From Tribonema minus (lineage: Eukaryota; Sar; Xanthophyceae; Tribonematales; Tribonemataceae): a stretch of DNA of 64,000 bases. The translations under genes and the position numbers were made by a program. The stretch is taken from NCBI GenBank assembly GCA_017506865.1, contig JAFCMP010000002.1, positions 124,001-188,000 on the forward strand, written 5' to 3'. The number at the start of each line of letters is the position of its first letter. Positions within the stretch are counted from its first letter, which is position 1. This document shows, one piece after another, positions 1 to 27,151 of this stretch. Below the pieces are notes generated by a model. That model was given only the letters and a program-made list of their open reading frames with translations, had not been told where the DNA came from and made no database searches.

Positions 1-3000
1 GTTGCCCTTGTCTCCGCGTGACAACCGTAGTGTGGGGTCCAAATAGGTGACGTCGAGGAAGCCGATGGCGCTTGCGGGTGCTTTGACCTTCAGCGGCCCA
101 ATCTCAAACTGCTTGAACAGAACCTTCACCTTGGACGCACTGTGCACGGGAAAGCACGCAAAGACGGGCTGCTGTTAGCATATTATCGCTGTTGTACTCA
201 TGGAAGCCGCAGAGCATACACCAGATATTGTTACTGTTACACTTTGAATGCAAGGCAAATGCACACCAGTTGGCAATATGGAATGGCAGTGCTGCCAAAC
301 TGATCTGCCATGAATAGCTGCCTTGATGTGAGGATTTAGTGACTTGACTGGTTGTGCCGTTGTGTAAACATGTGGGAAATGATGCCAACAATCAGGCCGG
401 GTGCAATCAGAGCCCCAGTTCGAGAAGCCAACAGCACTAAAGGTGAACATGAGCCCTAACCCGAATGTGTGGGTGCTCCCAAAGCCATTGATACTGCCTC
501 ACAGTGGTGTCACCGAGGGCAGGATGACCAGTGACACCAGTGATAACTGCTACATGTACACATCAGGCAGAATACTGCCAATTTGGGTAGGGATGTTGCG
601 TTCGCACATGCAGAGATGAATGAGAGAGAAGGCGAAGCTGGTTGTAAACCTCCGTGCCGACAGGAATCAATGTTGTACGGATGCCCTAGAGCAATGGTCC
701 AGCAGAACTTCAAGAATTATGTCAGACAGGCTGAGGCAAGCTGAATACAGCATGCAAGCAGACTCAAGCCAGACTACGTCTCACCTTTGCGGTTCCAGCA
801 CCGCATTCACAGCGCGTGTGAACTTCACAAATGGCAGGGGCTTTACGGTCTCCTCATTGCGTGCCTTCAGGTTCACGGCATCAATATCTTGGTAGATGGG
901 ACCCACCGACCGCAGCGGCCGAATGGTGTTGAGCCCCAGAATGGATTGACTGGTGGTGTAGGTGAGAGTCCAGCGACCGTTGACGTTGGGTGACTCCAGG
1001 GGCCTGTGAGAGGAACAAAGATGAAGGTGCGCAGAGCTCGGTGAGTGCTAGTGCACAATGCTGAGTAGTCACACACGTGTGCACAGAGCTCAGCAACTTC
1101 AACTGTGCGGCGCTCGCCAGAGGCAGCCAGCACTCAATGTGCAGCGGACAGCGACTCAAGTTGCGCAGCGTTCACTGGTCATGTACGGCAGTCAGCTCTG
1201 AGCAACTTCAACTGTGCACCTGCTTCTGCAGCAGATGGAGCAGAGTGGTATAAAGAAAGTTGCATCATGCCACTTATCTCACCGCAGCAGCTGCTGCGAG
1301 ACAGTACATTGCCAATACCAACCCTAGCTGTAACCATAGCCCTAATACTCCAACCCCAAACAAAGTGTGTGCAGTGCTCAGTACATGCTCAGTACATGCG
1401 CAGTACATGCCCAGTGCAGGTGTGTGCACAGCGCTCAGCAACGACAAATAGCACATCACGCAGGAACCACGCAAAAGCGCATTTTCAGGTGCTGCGTGGC
1501 ATGGTTTCATGGCGTGAGGCAAGTACAGCAGTGAGGAACTAGCACTTTACGTGTACTTCCAGGATGCTGTGCAGCTTGCTGTCCAAGGTGGACATTTCAA
1601 CTAGGGTTAGGGTTAATTATGCACATCTCCAAGAAAGTAAGTGTAAGACAAAAGGCGTGATGGCCGCCGCCCCATTACCAGTTCTGTTGTTCCATGAAGC
1701 CACTGGTTGCATTGCATGTGATGATCAAGTGCACCGCTCGTGTACTGGCAATGTGTGTAGAGAGGTGTGTACACGTATATATGTGTGCATGTAGCAAGCT
1801 GCACTAAGTGCAGTGCAGTGACTTGTGAATAATATGGGCGACATACTTTGCAGCTGCCGTACACACGTTCGCGCCTGTCAGTAAAAATAAAAACAAATTT
1901 AATCACTTCACAGTAATATTGAGAGAGATCCATCCTACTTCTATAATAGGTGCTTTAGGCGCAAGCAGACATTGGCCATGCAATATTTCAGGCATGCAAA
2001 TCTCAATCCTGCAATCACCACAGATACATCAATTGCAAAACATTCACTTGCCGCCAAAGCACCTTGCTAAAATGCTTCATCCAACACTAGAAGCATTGGA
2101 GTTGTATCTCAGACAGTCCTGCTGCTTACTCGATGTGCTGAGATGCGGTCACCACCACTACCTGCCTCTCTTGATGCAAAAACATGACCAAACGAGAACA
2201 GGCCAGAACTGAACTGGATCCAAGCTGAATCTCGATGAGCTGCTGTAGAAAACGTATGAAACATGCTGCTACAAATCCCCCTTACACTGAGACCCCTTAA
2301 CAAAAGCGCACTATGAGCCCGGTGCCGGTGCTCTACAAAACCGCTACCAGCAACTGTCAGTCTATGAAGCTGTAACCGTCAGCAAATTGGTTTTGTAACT
2401 ACAGCAGACTGTGGCATCTGTGAATGCCGTCGTCGTATGCGCTGTGTAGCGCATGGGAGCAGCGCACATTACCGTGACAGAACCATCTTGCATTTACTAT
2501 GTTTGTAGTAGGCATGGATTTGTAAAAAGCGCTCCTTCCGCATGTGAAAAGGGCAAGACATGATGGCCTCCACCATCTGACACTAATCCAACTGCATTGA
2601 CCCTTAAATTTCAAGGGGAAAGCTAGCCTGCAGCAGCTGCCGCAAGCCGCCACTGCATGCATACCCTTCAGTTCGCAGCCTAACGAATGGGCGTCACCAT
2701 TCGAAGATGAGTGCGCGCATGCGTTGTACCAGCTGTAGTGAGAAAGAGTTTGTTAGCACACTTACTTCTTCTCCTTGTTCTCCTTCTCCAGCTTCCCAAA
2801 CAGCTCCAAAACCTCCTGCTTCTGCTCCTCGCTCGCTGCCCGTCCCCTATCCAGGGGTGCTATTGCATCCAGCAGCGCTTGCCGTGTGGAGACCTGTTGA
2901 AGTTGATGTTGAAATTGCAGCACCAGAAACAGGCGCAATAGTCGTAATTACATTAGTGAAGTGAAGTGAAGCCAGTTGGAGTACGGCGAGAAAAATAATC

Positions 3001-4109
3001 GCAATCAGTCATTGCTTTTATGAAACTACTTCACTGGCCCGCAAACACGGGACATGCTGTCTGTTCAATGTAAAGCACGGTGTATCGCACATCAATCGAT
3101 GCCGTCTATGAGCAAGCAACGTGATAGGCTTACAGCAATGAAAATCAGCACTTATACTCCCCCATCTTCCAAAGCACGGCCATGCATGCTGCATCCGGCT
3201 CGCAGCACACCATGGCAAGATACATAGCAAGTATGAGGGCATCAGACCCTGTTGTCAGTATAGTCGACCTGATTAGAACAGGGTCTCAGTGAGAAGGAAG
3301 GTTTGCAAACGCAGTCACGTGTGCACAGTAAAGCCAGCGCTGTCTTCCCTTCACCCATTTTGAGCGAGAGTGTGCAGCAAGTGCGCATTGCCTTGACGTC
3401 TTGAGCGAAACTGCTACACTGTGCACTTCAATAAACATCACGCGTGTTGCAATGGAAGTGTTGTTATGCAGCAAACACCTGCGCCAAAGCTTGATAACAT
3501 CACGACATCTGCTTGCTCACAAGCTCTTACGCCTGTAAGCTCTTACGCGATGACATACACCCAAGAGGGTCACCAACTTTCCAGGCAAGCCTTGACTGTT
3601 GCGAAACAGTGCCAGTGCTCGTCAATATTGGTGCAACTGACTAACTCATTGAAAGCATCTGTTCCCTTATGGCTGACGGTACCAGATGATGTCAGCGTGC
3701 GAAGGACTCGAGCCATAATCATCATCAGTTTCAGCGCTGCAGCCTCGCGAAACTTGAGGTGGCTGAGGTACATCACACACAATGATCCAGAAGGAAAATG
3801 CGCAGGGCAATCACATTTGCGTCTTGTTTGAATTACTTGCTGAGAGTCGCACAAAAAGACGGCTTGCGCAGACAGAGCTCTGTGTATATTTCGCGAATCA
3901 GAGAGAGCTGGAAAACACACGGTGCCCTCAATTACCTTGGTGGTGGTAGCAGAGCTGCCGAAGAAACTCCGCATGGATACACCTCCGCCTTTGCTGCCAT
4001 TCCGGTGACTTCTGTCCGCCAGCACTGATTTCCGTGCAAAGGATCCAGCGGTATTCAAGCCCACAGCTGGAGCCGCCACCAGCAGCACGCACAGGTTTGA
4101 TAAGCGCAT
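1..4109 (-). CDS. Plastid lipid-associated protein / fibrillin (PAP domain), 3' partial
   Basis: Four exons read on the minus strand: 3936-4109, 2766-2893, 785-1003 and 1-139, running off the window. All junctions are GT-AG and the phases agree (0, 2, 2). Exon 1 starts with a signal-peptide-like stretch, MRLSNLCVLLVAAPAVGL, followed by a basic Ser/Gly-rich segment, consistent with a bipartite plastid leader. Exon 2 carries LLDAIAPLDRGRAASEEQ, the usual start of the PAP/fibrillin domain. Exon 3 has NGRWTLTYTTSQSILG and GPIYQDIDAVNLKARNEE. Exon 4 has KVKAPASAIGFLDVTYLD and LRLSRGDKGN, all family hallmarks. Fibrillins are structural or lipid-binding proteins of plastid lipid globules and thylakoids, which is family knowledge; the subgroup cannot be set without the C-terminus. 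The ATG at 4109 was chosen because it opens the hydrophobic leader; longer upstream reading adds only basic residues. Confidence 0.92.
140..784 (-). other. Intron 3 of the fibrillin gene
   Basis: The intron lies between exons 785-1003 and 1-139, with GTGAGA at its donor and CACAG at its acceptor. I see no second gene in it; open frames on either strand are short and without family resemblance. Confidence 0.7.
1004..2765 (-). other. Intron 2 of the fibrillin gene, with short internal duplications
   Basis: This 1.76-kb intron holds a few short tandem words. One is a threefold CAGTACATG unit near 1378-1415. Another is a repeated 'gagctcagcaacttcaactgtg' type segment near 1085-1215. A single TTAGGG-type run sits near 1604-1616. 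No other gene is visible. Confidence 0.55.
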
Positions 4110-5807
4110 GGTAGATACCTTTCTTGGGAGTGTTGTCGGCTCCGCTCTGCTTCGTTGGTAGCTCGTGCGCGGTGTTCTGGAACTGACCAATCTCTGAAGT
4201 AGTGACTCACCACATTGTGAAGTTTTTAAGCTTTTTTTAATTCTCTGGAATCAGTGGTGTTAATAAGTAGGAGGGGGAAGGTAGGGCTTTCCCACCAATT
4301 CCAATTTTTGTAGGCGAGGGACCCTTCAGGGCGCGAGCCTTCTTAAGTCATGGCGCACGCAAGTCTCCGCACTACTGACGCATCTGGGCGTGCTGATTTT
4401 TGCGGCCCGTGCGTATGCCGTGCGTATCGCTGCAACCGTTCACCAATCAGCGCGCAGGGGTTCTGTTGCCGCTCCCAGCGGCAACACCCTCCGACAACAT
4501 CCAGGAAGCTGCCAGCTGAATCTGGCGCTGGCTCTCCAGCTCGCGAGGTGTTGCTGCACAGGCGGCACTGACCGCATGCAGCGTTTTGGCACTTGGCATG
4601 TATCGCATTGCAGAATCAAGTCTGCGGCCACGCTTCGCGGCCTGCAGAGCTCTCGAGGGCTCACGGTCTCAAGTTTTATCGTCTACTTCAAAGCCGTTAC
4701 GCGCTACTTCACTTCCTAAGGCACTTAACCCTAACTTTGGACTGGGGGCTAGTTAGGGTTAGGGCCAGGACACCCGGCGCTGGAGGTGGTGTTGATGTGC
4801 TAAACGTGGCAGGACGGCTTAATGGCAATGCAGATGTAATCCCGCACCGTGTGCATAACATGATCTCAATGCAACAGAAAACATGAGGTGATGCACATGT
4901 TTCACATTCAAGCAAATGTTGAGGTGATGACCTGCTTTAAGCGCAACTTACACAAAGAGGCTGTCTGTTTCCGGGTCACTCGCCCCCCATTCCTTTAGGA
5001 GGGGGGTGCTTTCTTGTGCCTCGTGTTTCCTTGTGTTTCACAAGGCGACACAAAAACAACAATTGGTAGGAGGGCCACAACTAGGGTTCCCCTTCCAGTG
5101 TGCTGGCGCATAGAAAAATCGAGCCGCAGGGCAGCATACCAGCTGAGTAACACTTAGTGAGGCCGCGTAAGGCACATTATCAACGTATTGTAAGTAGCCC
5201 AGCCTGCCGACGCTCACCGGCAGCTTCATGGCGCGAGCAAGCAGCAACAGCAGCCAGCGTTTGAAGTTCTGCGTTTTTTTCTGAGGCCGAATCCTGTTAT
5301 TGCTTGCGCCACGGTGCTTGCCAGCGCGCCGTGGATAGCAGCCGACAGTCCACGATACATAGCATCAATTTGTCTCATTGCGAGTGCAACGCGCGCTGTG
5401 TCGACATCGTTTCGTTGTGCTTTCTTGAGGTTGTTGCAACAGGCGCCCTCAACAACAAGCGTACAGCAGCTGCAACACACAGCGAGAGCATGCACGTTGC
5501 AGCTGGTGATGTTGACTGGCTATAGTAGGATACATTTGACATGGTGCGCGCCAATCATATGTGCGTGTGTGGCAACGCGCGAGCAATTGCATCTTGCAGA
5601 AAGCATTCAGCAACACCAAATATGCATTTTCAGCCGCCGTACACCGCGCGAGCCGGTAGCATGAAGCAGACGATATCGTGGGACACTATACGACAGTAGC
5701 AACCTGTACTGAGGCCACAGGCATGCGTGTGTGGTGTGTGCGCGCCGGTGGGGGGGTGAGGACCCCCACCGATTCCCGACAAGAGTAAAAAAAAGTTTGG
5801 CTCACCA
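4110..5807. other. Intergenic stretch, no confident gene
   Basis: Between the start of the fibrillin gene and the long-TIR element. Minus-strand frames around 5226-5495 have somewhat protein-like composition (an amphipathic stretch ending near the AITGFGLRKKRR segment). They overlap other frames and I can show neither a family nor splice sites. A TTAGGG-like word occurs near 4725-4760. Confidence 0.4.
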
Positions 5808-5809
5808 TA

Positions 5810-7119
5810 CCCTTCTTTGGAGTTCAAAACGGACTTGGCGAGTTTTCTTCCATCCACGTGAACTCCATTTGCCAAGTGATCCATCCACGTGCTCCAGCGC
5901 TCGAAACTCATTACGCGAGAACCACACCACCAAAACGCGCGCGAGTTGGCTTGCTGGGACGCTCACGCACTGCGCTGTGCGACGCTATGGCTGGTGCTCC
6001 ATGCAACGACCTACAGCGGCAGCAGTCTGCAATGTCCTGGTTGAATGCCAAATGTTTTGATGTGCACAGATAACGGAGCGCCGTTCTTGCGCTGTACACA
6101 TTGCCGGCCGGTACTTCCAGCTGGAGCAGCTGAGGATGCTGCTAGAGGCTCCCATTCAACGCTCAGACTGCACTCGCCCATCGTCTATAGCGTTTGAACA
6201 CTCGTCGAGGACAGCTCCAATTGAGCTTCCACACTTGAAAAATTAATTCACAGCGATTACAGCACCAAAGCTGGCGCGCATTGGCTTGCTAGATGGCGCA
6301 TGAGCAGCATCACGCCGCTCTGCCACCCGCTTCTTGTGCAAAGGTTATGCGAGAGCATTTGCAGGCGACGCTTGTCAACTGTGCTTTCATTTGAACCTCA
6401 AAGTTGAAAGCCTGCGATTGCTCGCGATGACATGCACACAAGAGTACACGGCTCATGTCATTTCTAGTTCGGTTGATGGTGATTGCACGACAACAACAAG
6501 AGCCGCGCGGCGCCGTGCATAAAGTGAGAACGGCGTTGGTGCTTGCAGTGGACACAAAATTTGCGTTGACACAGAAAAAACACAAACACAAAAACGCCAA
6601 TAGACCTTTGCACATGATGCTGGTGGCAGCATGGTATGATTCCGTCATGCGCTATCTAACAAGCCAATGCGCGCCAGTTTTGGTGCGGTTTTCGCTGCGA
6701 TTAATTTTCCTAGTCTTGAAAGCTCAAATTGGAGCTGTGCACGCGGGTGTTCAAACGCCATAGACGATGGGCGAGTGTAGTCTGAGCGTTGGGACGGCAC
6801 CTCCAGTAGTGTTGCTTGCTGCAACAACCGGAAGTACTGGCCGGCAACGTGTACACCGCAAGAACGGTGTTCCGTTATCTCTGAACATCTACACTTTTGG
6901 CATTCAAGCAGGGCACCGCAGACTGCTGCCGCTGTAGGTCACTGCATGATGCACCAGCCATATCGTCGCATAGCCCAGAGCATGAGCGCTCCAGCAAGCC
7001 AACTCGCGCGCGTTCTAGTGCTGTGGTTCTCGCGTAATGAGTTTCGAGTGGATGGATCAGATTGAGTTCAAGTGGATGGAAGAAAACTCGCCGAGTCCGT
7101 TTTGAACTCCAAAGAAGGG
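5810..7119. mobile_element. Non-autonomous DNA transposon with very long terminal inverted repeats, TA target site
   Basis: The element begins CCCTTCTTTGGAGTTC and ends with its reverse complement, GAACTCCAAAGAAGGG. A TA lies on each side (5808-5809 and 7120-7121). The inverted arms are about 500 bp long (5810 to about 6340 and about 6600 to 7119) and visibly diverged from each other by substitutions and small gaps, so the insertion is not recent. The spacer of roughly 250 bp carries no recognisable transposase. The TA duplication fits the Tc1/mariner group, or another TA-targeting superfamily, but long-arm foldback elements are hard to place. Its right end abuts the left boundary of the LINE fragment at 7122. 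Confidence 0.8.
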
Positions 7120-7121
7120 TA

Positions 7122-9012
7122 CCTACCTCCGGCAGCGGCAACTGCATCAGCGGCTGGCCGCGCTTATGGCGCAGCCATTCCGGAACACACGACGCAGCTG
7201 CCGCTAGATCAGGGGCCGCGGCGGCAGCACAGGCGGCACCAGCGGCAGCAGCAGCGGCGGCGCACGGCGCAACTACTCCGGCGGCAGCAGCAGCGGCGGC
7301 AGCAGCAGCTGCTCCAGCATCAGAGGCTGCTGCAGCAGCGGCAGCACATGTTGCACCTCAAGTGGCCTCGGCGGCATCACTGACTGCAGCATCAACAGCA
7401 GCGGCTGCGGGCATAGGCAACACAGCTGCTCCAGGCCCTACCAGCCTAAGGGCTGCTGCAGCACCTGCAACAGGAGCAGCGTCGGCAGGCGGCGCCGCAA
7501 CCGTGCCGGCTGCGAAAGCGGCAATGGCGGTGGCAGCGGCCAATGCGGCAGGTGCTGCACCAACACCTGCGGCAGCAGCAACACCACTGGCAGCAGCAGC
7601 AACGGCAGGCGGCGCAGCTGCAGCACCAGCGCACGCAGCAGCGGCAGCCGTCAATGCAGGCGCTGCGCGTTCCACACCAGCAATGCTACAAGGCGCAGCA
7701 GCAGCAGAGATGGCGCGCCTGCCCCTCATGCGGACGATCGCCACAGCTGCCGCATCTCTACGTGCAGCAACAGGTGACAAGCTGGAATATATACTGCCAC
7801 CAGCGCTAACGCCACTGCTGCAGCAACCACCTACGCAGCAGCCGCCGCTGCGGCCGACAGCAGGTGGTGGCACTGGTGCGGATGCTGCTTGCGTACTTGA
7901 CGCCAGTGCTCTGCAGTTGCAGTGTAGCCTGAAGCGCCCCAATCAGAGTGCGCTTGCAGATGCCGTCGCCACCGAGCTTGCAGATAAGGTGGAGGCGGAC
8001 CTGCAACAGCTGCCGCAGGGCACGCAACGCACGCAAGCACTTGCTCGATTCCGGTCGCAGCGCCACATGCACTCGATCGGCATGGCATTCCTCAACGAGC
8101 CCATGTACTTTACCATGGCTTCGTTCGATGGCCTATCCTGGCAGCTGGCCGTCAAACGCGCCATCGGAGTAGAGGAGCAGACGGCAGGCTGCAAGCTGTG
8201 CGGGAAGTCGCCGGGCGGCACCCTGCATGCACGGCTGTGTCAAGCGCCACGCGTCAAGGCGCACGACACCATCGTCCACAATAGCGTCAAGAGGGCCACG
8301 CAGCGCATCCTGCGGCAATACCTCAAAACGGGACTGGTGGACGAGGACTACACGCCATTTCTGGGATCCGCCGGGCCGCCGGGGAGTCGCAGGATGGACA
8401 TCGTGCTGCCTGCCGACGCCTTCCCGGTGACCGGCTACGACGACCCGACACGCCACCTACCGCGCATAGTGGACGTTACCTGCTTCGAGGCACAGGTGGC
8501 GTCGCGGGCGGCGAAGACTGCAGCAGACCCCGAGCGATGCTGCCGCGACCAAGAGGCCGCCAAGACTACCCACTATTCTGGTCATTATGATCAGAATTGC
8601 TACAAACTTGCCACTTTGGCAATAGGGTCATTAGACAGCATCGGGGAGCAGGGGCGGAAGCTGCTGGAGGCTGTGGCGACGGAGTATGCCAGCATGATGT
8701 CAGTGCCCGGAGGAGCGCGCCATAAAGCTCTCAAGGGCATCGCCCTGGCGCGCTTACGCTTGGCACTGTCGGCAGCGCTCCACATGGCGTACTCTGGCCG
8801 TGTCATGACACACATGGCAGAATCCAGAGGGGGGGGGGGCACATGGAGGAGGACGTAGGGGAGGACCCCGAGATGCCATTTGGCGGCGGCGGCGTTTGAA
8901 TGGTTGTCGTTGCGACACTTTCAGACTGTCATACGACATGTAGATTCCTTACAGCTAGATGCCAATCATCTGGGCTTTTTTGCGCCCTGAGCGAGAATTA
9001 ATAAAAAGTACC
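7122..9012 (+). mobile_element. 5'-truncated LINE with CCHC finger and restriction-like endonuclease (R2/NeSL-like group)
   Basis: The frame is open through 8858 and begins with an Ala-rich low-complexity linker. Near 8190-8242 it has a C-x2-C-x8-H-x3-C zinc knuckle (CKLCGKSPGGTLHARLC), followed by VHNSVKRATQRILRQYL. Next comes a restriction-like endonuclease core: RRMDIVLP at about 8390, then RIVDVTCFEA at about 8465. In R2-type LINEs this finger and nuclease follow the reverse transcriptase, which is missing here, as expected of 5' truncation. A run of ten G near 8829-8838 shifts the frame near the end; the alternative frame after it reads EEDVGEDPEMPFGGGGV and stops. The 3' untranslated tail (8900-9010) ends in AATTAATAAAAAGTAC and recurs elsewhere in the window. 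Confidence 0.82.
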
Positions 9013-9692
9013 TACCTCATACCAAATTCATTTAATTTATTAAAAAATAGGTCCGTGACCAATGCCTGTGGCACAAGCGGTCTTTGTGAGCTGAAGTTGA
9101 ACGCGGTGCGGTGTCCACAACCGACTGTTGTCCACAAGCTTGGGGCAGGGTTTAGGTCGTGTGTTGTCTAAGAATCACAGCACAGTCTAGGTGCAAAGTT
9201 GAATGTTCGGTGCACATGGCTTCCTGGAGGCCATTGAATGCTGTTGTACAAAGTCGATGTCATGTCCAACCCTAACCCTGAACCAACCCCAACCCTGCCT
9301 TAGTGTGTTGTGCCATTGGGGGCATCGTCCTATAGATGCATCTGCTGCTCTGCTCGCCTACCAACTGTCAGGCGCTACCTCGAGTTTTGAACATGACACA
9401 AGTATTGACTGTCGTGTGGCACACCATGCACAGATGTTGCGAGTTGAGGCGCTCTAGCAGGTTTTCTATACAACAAGCAGCAGCAATTCCTTGCAGTGTG
9501 GCTGGCCATCACAGACAAAAATCACATAAACATTGATGGCTCTACATGTGATGTGTTGGGGGGAAAGGCAGGGGGCTAGCGCACCGCCGCCCGAAGGGCA
9601 CAGCACAGTACCTCGCCTGGCAACTGCATGCTACGGCGGCGCTGCATCGCAACACGCCGCTCTGCATGCAGCAACAGCCTGCCAAACTCTGG
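9013..9692. other. Spacer between the LINE tail and the 3' end of the PI4K gene
   Basis: Probably includes the 3' untranslated region of the minus-strand kinase gene, whose stop codon lies at 9693-9695. It contains a short CCCTAA-type run near 9266-9297. No other gene is visible. Confidence 0.5.
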
Positions 9693-24291
<14,599 letters not shown>

Positions 24292-24559
24292 GGTAAACTG
24301 GAAGCTCAACCATAGTGTCAGCCACACGTGTATCGCCTGTTGCACACCGAACATGCCTTTGGCACGCCAAGGTGCAAGAAGCTCGAAAGTGTCTGTGGGG
24401 CCAATTCAGGCTGCTCGCAGTGAGATTGTTGGTGTTCGCATCGCCTCCAATTGGCCTCGCAACTCGGGCCTGCCACTCACGCTACTGCATGCTGCTCCCA
24501 CTACGGTGACTGCATGAGGTCAAAAAACCTCAACTTTTTTTTTGGCAACTTACTGCATC

Positions 24560-27151
24560 CACGTGGCGGGCCCCCCCCCAACAGGCAGTTATCTGCTCCC
24601 ACCTAGGGTGCCAGCAAGGGGACCCTCTAGGGCCGCTGTACTTTGCAGTGGCAGCGGCCTTCCTACTCTTCTACCCTGATGGAGTGAATGCGACGCCCGG
24701 CAGTATGCCGGCCTACGGCCACAGCACAGCGGAACCACCAGCCCCGCACTGCGCTTTCCTGGATGACCTCAACGTGCTGCAAGCTGCCTACTTCGACGAT
24801 GCAGCGGCCGCTGGGGTGGCAGAGGTGATGCGTCGGCTTGCGGCAGGGGGCCTACGCGTTCGACCAGACAAGTCGCTGGCCATCGCCATGCGCGGCACAG
24901 TGTTTGATGAAGCGGCCAGAGCACGCCTGCGCGCCCTTGACATACCGTTTGTGGACGCCACCATGCCAGAATCCAGTCAGGGCTTTACGTCGGTCGGGGT
25001 ACCGGTAGGGCACCCAGCCTATGTGCATGCTGCCATGAGCAAGCATCTTGTTGACGCAGGGACATGGCGATTGTCGTGGCAGCTAGCTGGAATGGCGCGG
25101 CATCACCTACAGGCAGCACAGTTCATTCTGCGCAGGTCACTGACGAAGCGCATGGGCTTCTTAGCTCGGGTCGTTGACACGGCTTTGAGTGAGACATGGC
25201 TGCACGCATTTGACGGGTTCTGTGCATGGACGCTTGAACGCATGCTGCACCTGCACGGCTGCGCTACCGCGGCAGTCATGAAGTCACACCTGCTGGCCGC
25301 CTGCACTGGTGGTGACAATGAGGAAGCCAGCAGTGGCAGCGTGCTGGTATTGCCGCGCTTGGGCCCGCCAGAACTCACGGACATCGCAGTGCCACTGCGG
25401 GCATCACGGTTGCCGGAGCGACGAGGCGGTCTGGGCATGCCGCTTTTGGGGCTACTGGCACCAGCCGCATACACGGCCCAGGCATGCACAACACTGCGGC
25501 CTGCAATAATTCATGCCACTGTGGCAGCAGGGGCCCTGAGGCTCGGCACTGACGAACACGGCGCAGTCACCTGGTTCGCGCAGCACTCATGCGCAATACG
25601 CGAGGACCAGGGACTGCCGCCAATCATCGAGGCCGTGCGACGCTCTACGCGAGCGCTGACAGCTGATGGCGGCGAAAAATCACGCACAGCTGTGGCCGAG
25701 CAGCTCCCAGCATCGTTGCTACGGTGGGCAGCAGATACGACGGCCGCAGCGTCGACGCTCCCCACTGCGGTGCAAGCGATCTACGCCGCAACTGCCGTCA
25801 CGGAGACGGGGACCACTGAGCCAGCCCCACACACCCACGGCATTGTGCCTGGCGCCGAGGCGGCCGCCGCGGCGGCGACCGTACCTGGCCCTCAAGCCGC
25901 TGCCGCGGCTGCCTCTTCCACGCCCGCTAAAACACAAACTAGCGCGGAAGAAAGCAGCTGCAGCGGCGGGCAGGAGGACGACGACGACGACTGGGAGGCC
26001 TATGCTGACGAGATCTGCAGGAAGGTAGTGCCCCGCCGCCGGCGCGGTCACTTCACGCACGGACTACAAGCCGGCCTTTCAAATGTTCTTCGACGTCAAT
26101 ACGAGGACTGCCTGGTGGAGGACCTAGAGGCTGCCTCGGCTGGTGCCGTGGGCAAGCCGACGCAGGCTACACTTATTGGTGACTCGAGTGACACCAGCCG
26201 CCGCCGCCAACAGGCTAGCGCGCGGGTCCTGGCGCAGCTGCGCAGCCAGCGTGCGTCCGGGGCAATGGCGTGGATGAGCGTGCCGCCCGCTGCCAATGAC
26301 CGCCCGGGTGCGGCGCCCATGTCCAGTATGGCAGCAGCCACGATGGTTTTGGTTGCGATCTTTATAGACGGGTGGGGCATACAGGGCGAGGTGTGCCCAT
26401 GGCGGTGCAGTGACGTGAGCCCCACCTCCACGCATGCGATCAGCTGCCCCAGCCAGCACATACGGGGCACAACGCGACACACACTGCCCAAAAGCGGTGC
26501 CTACAGCGCATCTTGAGACAGCACCATGTCTCTATTGTCCGCAATGAGGACGCTAGCGTCTTCAAGGTACCGGGGTATCGGGCGGACACAGTCATTGACC
26601 CAGGGTGTCTGCACTTTAGCAGTGCATACCGTAACAAGGGAATAGTGCTAGACACAAGTGTGCGCGCGCCCACAGCGAGCTCGTACCTGACAGGCAAAAC
26701 AAATGCCTCGAACACGGACGGCTATGCTGCTGGGGTGGGGGAGGACGCGAAGGTCAAGCACCACACCGGCACCTTGACGTCAACTTGGGCTTTTGTGCCA
26801 TTCGTGCAGGAGTCGTACGGACGGCTGGGCAAGCAGACAAGCCTTTTTGTTAAGGAGTTGGCGATGCACTCAGCACTGTGCTCAGGGGGGGGGAAGGCAG
26901 ATGTGTTACGCAAGGCCGGGTTAGCTAAGCGTCAGATCCACATTGAGCTGAGCATATCGCTGGCGCGGGAGTTGGCGGAGCGCGTCATGGCATACACACG
27001 TGGAGCGCGAATGCTGGGCTGTGTTGCGGCGCCGGTATCCAAACTCCTAGGGCACAGCGCAGACTAGGCTGCTGCGTTGACGCAAGCTTTTCGATTGCAT
27101 AGGCAACCCGGCCTCCCTTGGGCCTTTATAAATACAAGTCCATACGTTCAA
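24560..27151 (+). mobile_element. 5'-truncated LINE: reverse transcriptase C-terminal half, CCHC finger, restriction-like endonuclease
   Basis: The readable frame enters just after a C homopolymer. It has the RT motif GCQQGDPLGPLYFAVA (about 24606) and the catalytic AFLDDLNVL (about 24755), then the thumb. At about 25800-26030 there is a low-complexity Ala/Pro/Asp linker. A CCHC finger, C-x3-C-x8-H-x3-C, lies at about 26397-26450. A frame change at about 26460-26500 leads into the nuclease frame, which ends at 27067 and contains YRADTVIDPG and NKGIVLDTSVRAP. The 3' tail (27072-27145) ends ATAAATACAAGTCCATACGT and recurs near 51123-51205. The RT fingers are missing, as in target-primed truncated insertions. 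It lies about 270 bp upstream of the PI4K start codon. Confidence 0.88.

Noticed and set aside
7358-7942. Long minus-strand Ala-rich open frame opposite the LINE
   Set aside because: It is the antisense of GCA/GCT-rich Ala codons; such repeats stay open in several frames and no domain appears.
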